Assembly (NCBI GenBank): GCA_938008665.1
Contig: CALLKA010000178.1
Location: forward strand, 1 to 12,631
Origin: an uncultured Bacteroidota bacterium
GTDB lineage: Bacteria > Bacteroidota > Bacteroidia > Chitinophagales > Chitinophagaceae
Reading direction: 5' to 3'
DNA length: 12,631 nucleotides
Shown: positions 1 through 6,185 of the stretch, one piece after another
Numbering within the stretch: the first letter of the stretch is position 1
Layout: each line of letters begins with the position of its first letter
The notes under the pieces: model-generated
What the model saw: the letters and a program-made list of their open reading frames with translations, nothing else
Databases searched by the model: none
Told to the model about the DNA's origin: nothing
Translations under genes and position numbers: made by a program

Positions 1-25
1 TCCCTACACGACGCTCTTCCGATCT
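1..25. other. Illumina TruSeq adapter remnant (non-genomic)
   Basis: These bases, ending in GACGCTCTTCCGATCT, are identical to the 3' end of the Illumina TruSeq universal/read-1 adapter as I know it. They sit exactly at the contig edge and directly abut rplY coding sequence. On the minus strand they stay in frame with rplY and would append the residues RSEERRVG to the L25 protein, a tail I recognise as a common adapter-derived artefact in protein databases. Genomic sequence starts at base 26. Confidence 0.97.
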
Positions 26-334
26 CAAAGTGGCAATCACTTTTTTGTCATCAACTAATTCTAATAAGTCAACATGTAATAAAGCATCTGTCACCTTATC
101 AAATTGCAAATCTTTCAAAATGCATTTGTAAGTTTTTCCTTCTACAGTAACATTTGCTAATTGGAATTCACTTGTGTACACTAAAGACTTAAAAGCCTTT
201 GCTGGAGCATAAAAATTTACTTCAGTAGCACCCCCGTAAATTACAGCTAGCACATTGTCCTGAGAGCGAAGCTGGCGGGCGACTTTTTTGCCATTTTCGG
301 TCCTCAAGTGGCCATCGATTGTAATTGTTTTCAT
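26..334 (-). CDS. rplY: 50S ribosomal protein L25/general stress protein CTC, 5' part only
   Basis: The gene runs off the left edge: 103 codons are visible, from ATG at 334-332 to the adapter junction at base 26, with no stop. The protein starts MKTITIDGHLRTENGKKVAR and continues with LRSQDNVLAVIYGG, the typical opening of the L25 family, whose N-terminal beta-barrel binds 5S rRNA on the large subunit. The segment around residues 67-95 (YKCILKDLQFDKVTD, then LLHVDLLEL) matches the conserved L25 core. Bacteroidota usually carry the long CTC form of about 200 residues, so roughly half is missing. It lies downstream of prs on the same strand, but a terminator and an apparent private promoter separate the two. 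The prs-rplY neighbourhood is, to my knowledge, common in this phylum. The next gene, pth in many relatives, cannot be seen. Confidence 0.93.
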
Positions 335-361
335 TTTCTAATTTTTTCTTTTGTAAGATGA

Positions 362-381
362 TAGATAGTTTTCACTATCTA
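362..381 (-). repeat. rplY leader hairpin B with GAAA tetraloop
   Basis: Read on the minus strand, the 8-bp arms TAGATAGT and ACTATCTA pair perfectly around GAAA, a GNRA tetraloop. It begins 3 nt after hairpin A and ends 27 nt before the rplY start codon. The leader between it and the ATG is A-rich, with no Shine-Dalgarno sequence. It could be an mRNA-stability or autoregulatory element; the function is inferred. Confidence 0.6.
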
Positions 382-384
382 CAC

Positions 385-407
385 CCATTATTCTTTCTCA
401 ATAATGG
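385..407 (-). repeat. rplY leader hairpin A
   Basis: Perfect 8-bp arms, CCATTATT and AATAATGG on the minus strand, flank a 7-nt loop (GAGAAAG). If the promoter called at 412-443 is real, the expected transcription start falls at about base 407, so this stem would form the extreme 5' end of the rplY mRNA. There is no T-tract after it, which argues against a terminator. Confidence 0.6.
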
Positions 408-411
408 AGGG

Positions 412-443
412 CGAAGGTAGGAAATAAAAAAGGAGAAACCAAA
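412..443 (-). promoter_or_regulatory. Candidate rplY promoter (sigma-ABfr type)
   Basis: On the minus strand TTTG (443-440), a 20-nt spacer and TACCTTCG (419-412) fit the Bacteroidota consensus TTTG/TAnnTTTG with one mismatch in the -7 box. The -33 TTTG lies inside the loop of the prs terminator. Spacing and position before rplY support the call; the mismatch and the chance frequency of TTTG limit it. Confidence 0.45.
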
Positions 444-453
444 GTCTCTCCTT
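421..453 (-). terminator. Rho-independent terminator of prs
   Basis: On the minus strand a 9-bp stem, AAGGAGAGA (453-445) with TTTCTCCTT (438-430) including one G-U pair, closes a CTTTGG loop and runs into TTTTATTT. It begins about 33 nt past the prs stop codon. Stem, loop and T-tract are those of a good intrinsic terminator for transcripts leaving prs towards rplY. Confidence 0.8.
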
Positions 454-486
454 ACTATTTAACTTTATTTGATAAGTAATTGATTA

Positions 487-1440
487 TTAACCCCTTGCCT
501 TTAATTGGGAGTGAACAAATAAGCTGGTTATGCTCTTATTTTCATAGGCATTACGAATAGCTATTGCAAATAAATCAGCAACGGTTACAACTTTTATTTT
601 AGCCGACGGATGGGCTAATGGAATGGTATCGCATACCACCAATTCCTCTAACACGCTATTTTCAATGTTTTCATAGGCCTTACCGCTTAATACAGGATGG
701 GTAATCATGGCTCTAACTGACCTAGCCCCTTTTTCCTTTAATAATGCTGCTGCCTTTACTAAAGTGCCCCCTGTATCGCAAATGTCATCTACAATAACAA
801 TGTCTTTTCCAGTTACATCCCCTATTACCACCATGCTCGCAATTTCATTGGCACGTTTGCGATGTTTATCACAAATCACCATTTCCGCATTGAAATAATT
901 AGCCACTTCACGTACGCGATTGGTACTTCCTACATCCGGTGCTGCAAAGGTTAAATTCTCCAACTTTAATTGCTCGATATAAGGAATAAAAATTGCTGAA
1001 CTATCCAAGTGATCCACTGGAACATCAAAAAATCCTTGTATTTGTGCCGCATGTAAATCCATCGTAATCACACGGTGCGCGCCAGCAGCTTCTAATAATG
1101 TTGCAATTAATTTTGCCCCTATCGCAACCCTTGGTTTGTCCTTACGATCCTGTCTTGCAAAACCATAATAAGGGACTACTGCAATTATTTTATACGCACT
1201 TGCTCTTTTCGCTGCATCAATCATCATCAATAATTCCATGATGTTTTCAGTAGGCGCATAAGTGCTTTGCACTAAAAAAACATAATCACCACGGATACTT
1301 TCTAAAAAAATAGGCTGAAACTCACCATCACTAAATTTTTGGATATTGATTTTTCCAATGGGTGCTCCAAAGCGTTGTGCAATTTTTTCAGCAAGGGCTT
1401 GAGAGCCAGTTCCGGCAAATATTTTAACAGAAGGATTCAT
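487..1440 (-). CDS. prs: Ribose-phosphate pyrophosphokinase (PRPP synthetase)
   Basis: Cytosolic enzyme making PRPP from ribose 5-phosphate and ATP for purine, pyrimidine, NAD, histidine and tryptophan synthesis. At 317 residues it is full length for class I. Visible landmarks are KFSDGE (35-40), the ATP-binding PYYGFARQDRK (90-100), the metal-binding His130 in MDLHAAQIQGFF, Asp169, and the PRPP loop VIVDDICDTGGTL (215-227). One oddity is DVGSTNR at 169-175: the family usually has two glycines after the Asp and one residue (D-x-G-G), and here the second is Ser172. The start ATG at 1440 gives the expected N-terminus. The gene diverges from radC; a -7 box lies 18 nt upstream of the start and a clear terminator follows the stop. 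Confidence 0.97.
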   Translation of the reverse strand: MNPSVKIFAGTGSQALAEKIAQRFGAPIGKINIQKFSDGEFQPIFLESIRGDYVFLVQSTYAPTENIMELLMMIDAAKRASAYKIIAVVPYYGFARQDRKDKPRVAIGAKLIATLLEAAGAHRVITMDLHAAQIQGFFDVPVDHLDSSAIFIPYIEQLKLENLTFAAPDVGSTNRVREVANYFNAEMVICDKHRKRANEIASMVVIGDVTGKDIVIVDDICDTGGTLVKAAALLKEKGARSVRAMITHPVLSGKAYENIENSVLEELVVCDTIPLAHPSAKIKVVTVADLFAIAIRNAYENKSITSLFVHSQLKARG

Positions 1441-1457
1441 GTGTTTGGGATATGCTC

Positions 1458-1465
1458 CAAAGTTA
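1458..1465 (-). promoter_or_regulatory. Candidate prs -7 box
   Basis: The minus strand reads TAACTTTG, an exact match to the Bacteroidota -7 consensus TAnnTTTG, and predicts a leader of about 12 nt. The only nearby TTTG on that strand (1482-1479) leaves a 13-nt spacer, shorter than the usual 17-23, so the -33 element is not convincing. Confidence 0.4.
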
Positions 1466-1615
1466 TAATTATCGTTTACAAATTATAAATAAATACCGGG
1501 GTACTTTTCAACAAATCAATGACTTATGCACATAATGGCTATTCTTTTTAAGTATTTATACCATTTTTTTATGTTGTTCCAAGCGCTAGTTTTAAAAAAA
1601 TTTAGTATGCAAGTC

Positions 1616-2302
1616 ATGAACAATATTAAGTCCTGGGCCAACGAGGACCAACCCATTTACAAAATGTACAAAAAAGGCGCAAAAAATTTAAGCGATGTGG
1701 AACTGCTCGCCATTATACTTCAGCATGGCACCATACATCAAAACGCAGTTGAATTAGCAAGGTCATTATTGAATGCGGCGCAAAATAATTTGCAAAAATT
1801 TTCAAAATTATCTGTAGCGGATATTTTAGGTTTGAAAATTAAAGGGATTGGAAAAATAAAAGCCATTCGCATACTTGCTGCTATTGAACTAGGTTCACGT
1901 CGTATGTATAATAGCATTGACAAAAAAAATATTCGACAAAGTAAGGATGTTGCTGACCATTTAAAATATTTACTTCAGTTTGAAAGCAGGGAATTATTTA
2001 TGGTGTTATTATTGAATCAAGCCAACAAGGTAATCCATGAAGAAATTTTAAGTGAAGGCGGCATCACAGGAACGGTGGCCGATCCCAGAATAATATTCAA
2101 GCTAGCGCTAAGCCATGAAGCCACTGGATTCATCATTTGCCACAACCATCCCAGTGGTCAATTAAAACCAAGTAATATGGACGATGTACTAACAGAAAAA
2201 ATTAAAAAAGGCGCAGCCTATTTTGATATCAAATTAATTGATCACCTTATTGTAAGTACCGAAGGATATTATAGTTATGCCGAACAAAGCTTGAATTGGT
2301 AA
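1616..2302 (+). CDS. radC: RadC family protein (UPF0758), JAB/MPN domain
   Basis: A 228-residue RadC-type protein. The N-terminal part begins with the family signature IKSWANEDQP (4-13) and AKNLSDVELLAIIL. A helix-hairpin-helix LGLKIKGIGKIKA spans 71-83. The C-terminal JAB domain carries a complete JAMM-like metal site, CHNHPSG (His176, His178) with Ser186 and Asp189. RadC was named as a DNA-repair protein, but its biochemical role is unsettled and the original E. coli phenotype was reassigned. I start it at ATG 1616, because the frame extends upstream to an ATG at 1526 but those 30 residues look like translated AT-rich spacer and the family begins right at IKxW. It diverges from prs and ends 5 nt before the convergent DUF3467 gene. 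Confidence 0.92.
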   Translation: MNNIKSWANEDQPIYKMYKKGAKNLSDVELLAIILQHGTIHQNAVELARSLLNAAQNNLQKFSKLSVADILGLKIKGIGKIKAIRILAAIELGSRRMYNSIDKKNIRQSKDVADHLKYLLQFESRELFMVLLLNQANKVIHEEILSEGGITGTVADPRIIFKLALSHEATGFIICHNHPSGQLKPSNMDDVLTEKIKKGAAYFDIKLIDHLIVSTEGYYSYAEQSLNW

Positions 2303-2315
2303 TTCAATTATGCTT
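2287..2315. terminator. Hairpin at the radC/DUF3467 convergent junction
   Basis: Arms TTGAATT (2291-2297) and AATTCAA (2301-2307) pair around GGT, and outer AAGC/GCTT can extend the stem with a 4-nt bulge. It spans the radC stop codon and the whole 5-nt gap between the two tail-to-tail genes, so it could serve both strands. No strong T-tract follows on either strand, so terminator function is tentative. Confidence 0.35.
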
Positions 2316-2616
2316 GTGCTGTAGGGCCCCCAAAATTCATAGGTATTTCAACAGGTAACATATCTCCAATTGCACCATTGGCCTCCTCATATCTTTCTAC
2401 ATTTTCAACCAATGCCTTCATGAATCTTTTGGCATGCATGGGCGTTAAAATCACTCTCGACTTTACTTTACTTTTAGGGGTTCCTGGCATCACATTTACA
2501 AAGTCAATCACAAATTCAGCATTGCTGTGTGTAATTATTGCCAAATTTGCATAACTGCCCTCTGCAATTTCCTCGGTAATTTCAATGTTTAACGGCTGGT
2601 TGGGATTTTGTTCCAT
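2308..2616 (-). CDS. DUF3467 domain protein
   Basis: A 102-residue cytosolic protein with no signal peptide or membrane segment. The central stretch, from EIAEGSYANLAIITHSNAEF through VMPGTPKSKVKSRVILTP to AKRFMKALVENVERYE (about 16-78), is the hallmark of DUF3467, a small family common in Bacteroidota. Its function is unknown to me; a compact beta-rich fold is plausible. The tail (GDMLPVEIPMNFGGPTAQA) is also typical. In many relatives it sits near rpoB/rpoC, but here it lies between radC and folD, so the context gives no functional hint. It is transcribed alone, divergently from folD, with an exact -7 box upstream. Confidence 0.88.
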   Translation of the reverse strand: MEQNPNQPLNIEITEEIAEGSYANLAIITHSNAEFVIDFVNVMPGTPKSKVKSRVILTPMHAKRFMKALVENVERYEEANGAIGDMLPVEIPMNFGGPTAQA

Positions 2617-2633
2617 AGATATATTTATGAGTG

Positions 2634-2641
2634 CAAAGATA
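2634..2641 (-). promoter_or_regulatory. Candidate -7 box for the DUF3467 gene
   Basis: The minus strand reads TATCTTTG, followed by CACTC, an exact TAnnTTTG match 17 nt before the start codon. It predicts a leader of about 13 nt. No TTTG is found at the normal spacing upstream, where the sequence is a T-run. Confidence 0.45.
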
Positions 2642-2690
2642 CAGGGGATGGAATGTTAAAAAAAAATTACACTGCTCTAAATCAAATAAC

Positions 2691-2698
2691 TAAATTTG
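2691..2698 (+). promoter_or_regulatory. Candidate folD -7 box abutting the start codon
   Basis: TAAATTTG matches TAnnTTTG exactly and ends 4 nt before the folD ATG at 2703. Bacteroidota transcripts start about 4-6 nt beyond this box, so the RNA would begin at or next to the A of the start codon. A -33 TTTG is not evident at the proper spacing. Confidence 0.45.
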
Positions 2699-2702
2699 TG
2701 GC

Positions 2703-3584
2703 ATGTTAATACTAGACGGAAAAATAGCTTCGGCGGCAGTAAAAGCCACTTTATTGGCTCAAACACAAGCACTTACCAATGAAGGTAAAAGAGCACCTCA
2801 TTTGGCAGCCATTTTAGTGGGTAATAATGGTGCGAGTGAAACCTATGTAGCAAGCAAAGTGAAAAATTGTGAAGAAACAGGTTTTGAATCCACTTTGGTT
2901 CGTTTGGATGTTGCTGTTAGTGAAAAAATATTATTAGATAAAATCATTGAATTAAATAACAATCCTGCTATCGATGGAATTTTAGTTCAGTTGCCTCTGC
3001 CGAAACATATTGATGAAGCAAAAGTAATAGAGACCATTAACCCTGCGAAGGATGTGGATGGTTTTCATCCTGCCAATGTGGGAAGATTAGTACAAGGACT
3101 ACCCACTTTTATTCCTGCAACTCCTTATGGTATTTTATTAATGCTAGCCCATTTTGAAATTCCAACCAAAGGAAAAAATGCAGTGGTGATTGGTCGCAGT
3201 AATATTGTTGGAAGACCGATGAGTATTTTATTAAGTAGTAATATTCCTCAAGGCAATTGCACTGTTACGCTTTGTCATAGTCATACAAAAAACTTGAAAG
3301 AAATTTGTTTGGAAGCTGATATCATTGTTGCTGCACTAGGCGTTCCTAATTTTTTAACTGGCGATATGATTAAGCCAGGGGCTGTGATTGTAGACGTTGG
3401 TATTACCAGAGTGGAAGATGCAACTGCAAAAAAAGGTTTTAGAATTAAAGGAGATGTAAATTATGACGAAGCTTGTACAAAAGCATCTGCTATTACTCCT
3501 GTTCCAGGTGGTGTTGGTTTGATGACCATTGCAGGATTATTAAAAAATACAATGAAGGCTTACGAGGCTTCTCAAAATAAATAA
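2703..3584 (+). CDS. folD: Bifunctional methylenetetrahydrofolate dehydrogenase/cyclohydrolase
   Basis: FolD oxidises 5,10-methylene-THF to methenyl-THF with NADP and hydrolyses it to 10-formyl-THF, which feeds purine and fMet-tRNA synthesis. At 293 residues it is full length. Motifs run in the expected order: ETYVASKVKNCEETG (46-60) with catalytic Tyr48 and Lys52, DGILVQLPLPKHID (91-104), KDVDGFHPANVGRL (116-129), the Rossmann segment VVIGRSNIVGRPM (161-173), and PVPGGVGLMT (266-275). ATG 2703 gives the normal N-terminus MLILDGK. A -7 box almost touches it, so the message may be leaderless. queE follows after 2 nt and is probably co-transcribed. FolD uses the methylene-THF produced by GlyA, encoded at the far end of the window. 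Confidence 0.97.
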   Translation: MLILDGKIASAAVKATLLAQTQALTNEGKRAPHLAAILVGNNGASETYVASKVKNCEETGFESTLVRLDVAVSEKILLDKIIELNNNPAIDGILVQLPLPKHIDEAKVIETINPAKDVDGFHPANVGRLVQGLPTFIPATPYGILLMLAHFEIPTKGKNAVVIGRSNIVGRPMSILLSSNIPQGNCTVTLCHSHTKNLKEICLEADIIVAALGVPNFLTGDMIKPGAVIVDVGITRVEDATAKKGFRIKGDVNYDEACTKASAITPVPGGVGLMTIAGLLKNTMKAYEASQNK

Positions 3585-3586
3585 GT

Positions 3587-4195
3587 TTGCCTACTACAAC
3601 CACCTATCCAGTAATGGAAATGTTTTACTCCTTACAAGGAGAAGGTTACCATCAAGGTAAAGCCGCATTTTTTATTCGACTTGCCGGATGCGATGTGGGT
3701 TGTGTATGGTGTGATGTTAAAGATAGTTGGGATGCAAGTAAACATCCACAATTAAGTATTGATGAAATTGTAAATGCCGCATTATCCCACCCTAGTAAAA
3801 TTGCCATTGTTACTGGAGGCGAACCTTTATTACATGCATTAGATCCTTTAACCACCGCATTAAAAACAGCCGGTTTTCAAACACATATTGAAACTTCAGG
3901 GTCAAGTCCATTATCAGGTCAATGGGATTGGATTTGTTTATCACCTAAAAAATTCAAATTTCCCTTGGAGGAAAGTGTAGCAGCTGCATCAGAATTAAAA
4001 GTGGTGGTATTTAATAAATCCGATATTGAATGGGCGGAAAGCTTTGAAAAAAAGGTATCTCCCAATTGTAAGCTTTACTTACAACCAGAATGGGATAAGG
4101 CCGATACCATGACCCCTTTGTCCATTGATTATATTAAAGCGCACCCGCAATGGGAATTAAGCGCACAGTTGCATAAATACATACAAGTTCCTTAA
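3587..4195 (+). CDS. queE: 7-carboxy-7-deazaguanine synthase (radical SAM)
   Basis: QueE converts 6-carboxytetrahydropterin to 7-carboxy-7-deazaguanine, the ring-contraction step towards preQ0 and queuosine. The 202-residue protein has the family opening PVMEMFYSLQGEGYHQGKA (8-26) and a canonical CxxxCxxC cluster motif, Cys35-Cys39-Cys42, in GCDVGCVWCDVKDSWD. It also has the SAM-binding TGGEPLLH (76-83). The start is the TTG at 3587, 2 nt after the folD stop: an in-frame stop precedes it at 3578, and the next candidate, ATG 3614, would remove the conserved PVM part of the opening. The tight spacing suggests translational coupling to folD. No other queuosine gene is in view. Confidence 0.93.
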   Translation: MPTTTTYPVMEMFYSLQGEGYHQGKAAFFIRLAGCDVGCVWCDVKDSWDASKHPQLSIDEIVNAALSHPSKIAIVTGGEPLLHALDPLTTALKTAGFQTHIETSGSSPLSGQWDWICLSPKKFKFPLEESVAAASELKVVVFNKSDIEWAESFEKKVSPNCKLYLQPEWDKADTMTPLSIDYIKAHPQWELSAQLHKYIQVP

Positions 4196-4229
4196 GTAGA
4201 TTATATTTACGTACCCAATTTGATGGATT

Positions 4230-6137
4230 ATGAATCATAGAAAAACGCATTTTGTGTTTTACTTACTAATATTGTTTTCATGTTTGAAATACAATCCATC
4301 TCACGCGCAAAATAATCGTTCAGCTGCTGAAAAATTATACCAAAAAGCATTAGTGTCTTTTGATGAACAACAATATGAAAAATGTATTCCTTTGTTGGAA
4401 AAGAGCATGCAAACGGACCCCAATTTTATTGATCCAATTTTAACTTTGTTTCAAATAAACTTGGACTTAAAAAAATATACTACAGCAATTCCCTTATTCA
4501 ATAAGGCGCTGCAACTTGATGCTATGGTGAGTTTCCCCTACTTTATAAAACAAGCCGCAGCTTATGCGAGTATGGGAGATTATGCGAAAGCAAAAGAATT
4601 GATCCTTGGAAATTTGAACAATGAAAAAATGACTGCAGATTTGAAAGGAAAGGCGCTTAACTTTTTAACGATTTGTAATTATGCAATAGCACATCCTTAC
4701 AATGAAGAAATTAGCATTCATAATTTAGGAGACAGTATTAATACTGCCGCCCCTGAATATTTTCCCTATTTTTCAATAAAGGATAGTGTGTTATTTTTTA
4801 TGCGAAAATTAAATATTCGCAGGGAAGATTTTTATACAAGCACTTTAACCAACAATGGTTTTACAAAAGCCAAGCTATTAGATGACTCCATCAATTTTGC
4901 TGACAAAAAAGGAAGTGTGAGCTTTTTACCTGATATGCAAACATTGTATTTCGCAGCCGACTACCCTGAGCAAGGTTATGGTAGATATGACATATATAAA
5001 TCAACAAAAGCGGGCAATCAATGGAATACTGCAAAAAATTTAGGGCGTAATGTGAACACTGATTATTGGGATAGTGCCCCCAGTATTTCACCAGATGGTA
5101 AAGCATTGTACTTTAGTAGCAATCGTCCTGGCGGATTGGGAGGTATTGACTTATATGTAGCATTCAAAAATGAAAAAGGGGGTTGGGAGGAAGCCATAAA
5201 TTTGGGCCCTCAAATAAACACCTCTGGGGATGAGCAAACGCCCTTCATTCATGCCGACAATAATAGTTTGTATTTTTCATCAACGGGCTGGCCTGGTTAT
5301 GGTGGTGCTGATTTTTTTGTTGCACACCAAAAAATAGATGGCAATTGGACCACGCCTTTAAACTTGGGCTACCCTATTAATACTTTTGATAATGAAGGTA
5401 GTATCGCGGTGGCAAGCAATGGCATGGATGCATATATAGCCAGTGACAGATCAGATAGCAGAGGTGGATTAGATATTTATAAAGTCACTTTATCAAAAGC
5501 CAACAGGGCGAATAAAAAGTTTTTCTTAAAGGGCGTGATAAAAGCAGCAAATTCAAAAAAGGCAATTTCGGCAATGGTAAATTTAGTTGATCCTGCCGAT
5601 CAATCTAGTTTTACAAAAATTGAAGTAGACAGCAATGGGCAATTTATTTTTGCACTTCCTTATTTGGATAGTGTAGGCATTTCAATAACTAGCTCATTTT
5701 ACGAAGAAGCTAATAGAATAATTACAAGTACATCTTTTGATAATGACAACACCAGCAATCAGGAATTTTATTTAAACGCGATCAAAAAACAATTTACCCA
5801 AACATTCACAAATGTTTTGTTTGCAACAAATGCTGCAACTTTATTAGCAGGATCCGAAAAAGAATTAAATGAATTAGTCTCTTACTTAATAGCGCAACCA
5901 ACTGCAACTATTTTAATTGAAGGACATACAGATAATACGGGTGATGCGAATAAAAATAAAATACTATCCCTTGGTCGTGCTAATTCAATCGCCCAATTTT
6001 TGATGAATCATAAGATTCAAGCGCAACGTATTACCACTATTGGCTATGGCGATACCAAACCCATTTCTAGCAACGATACAGAACAAGGTCGTCAACAAAA
6101 CAGGCGCACTAGTTTTACCATTTCCATTCCAAAATAG
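4230..6137 (+). CDS. OmpA-family protein with TPR, PD40 propeller and CRD domains (PorE-like)
   Basis: A 635-residue exported protein. The signal peptide is residues 1-26 (SHA|Q cleavage); LFSC at 15-18 is also a possible lipobox, so a lipoprotein is not excluded. TPR-like helices follow (about 31-125). Then come PD40-type beta-propeller blades with motifs such as SPDGKALYFSSNRPGGLGGIDLY, near 174-192, 226-257, 282-309, 334-363 and 386-417. A carboxypeptidase-regulatory-like domain (FFLKGVIKAANSKKAIS, about 431-480) precedes an OmpA C-terminal peptidoglycan-binding domain (525-635) with GHTDNTG (Asp568) and LGRANSI (Arg583). TPR-propeller-CRD-OmpA is the layout described for PorE of the type IX secretion system, but many Bacteroidota paralogues share it and no other T9SS gene is nearby. 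The peptidoglycan-anchored envelope role is secure; the T9SS role is only possible. Confidence 0.88.
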   Translation: MNHRKTHFVFYLLILFSCLKYNPSHAQNNRSAAEKLYQKALVSFDEQQYEKCIPLLEKSMQTDPNFIDPILTLFQINLDLKKYTTAIPLFNKALQLDAMVSFPYFIKQAAAYASMGDYAKAKELILGNLNNEKMTADLKGKALNFLTICNYAIAHPYNEEISIHNLGDSINTAAPEYFPYFSIKDSVLFFMRKLNIRREDFYTSTLTNNGFTKAKLLDDSINFADKKGSVSFLPDMQTLYFAADYPEQGYGRYDIYKSTKAGNQWNTAKNLGRNVNTDYWDSAPSISPDGKALYFSSNRPGGLGGIDLYVAFKNEKGGWEEAINLGPQINTSGDEQTPFIHADNNSLYFSSTGWPGYGGADFFVAHQKIDGNWTTPLNLGYPINTFDNEGSIAVASNGMDAYIASDRSDSRGGLDIYKVTLSKANRANKKFFLKGVIKAANSKKAISAMVNLVDPADQSSFTKIEVDSNGQFIFALPYLDSVGISITSSFYEEANRIITSTSFDNDNTSNQEFYLNAIKKQFTQTFTNVLFATNAATLLAGSEKELNELVSYLIAQPTATILIEGHTDNTGDANKNKILSLGRANSIAQFLMNHKIQAQRITTIGYGDTKPISSNDTEQGRQQNRRTSFTISIPK

Positions 6138-6185
6138 CGTATTTATACGCAAAGTTTACTGTAGTAGTATAGGGATATTCGCCCT

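Noticed and set aside
1526..1615. Upstream extension of radC by 30 residues from ATG 1526
   Set aside because: The extra residues are a Phe/Leu/Lys-rich translation of AT-rich spacer. The conserved RadC opening begins right after ATG 1616.
6137..6150. Hairpin GCGTATTTATACGC right after the OmpA-like stop codon
   Set aside because: The stem is only 5 bp and is followed by AAAGTTTACT rather than a T-tract, so it is not convincing as a terminator.
6171..6185. AGGG/CCCT stem immediately before the dprA start codon
   Set aside because: Four pairs with a 7-nt loop is within chance. No -7 box or riboswitch-like structure accompanies it.
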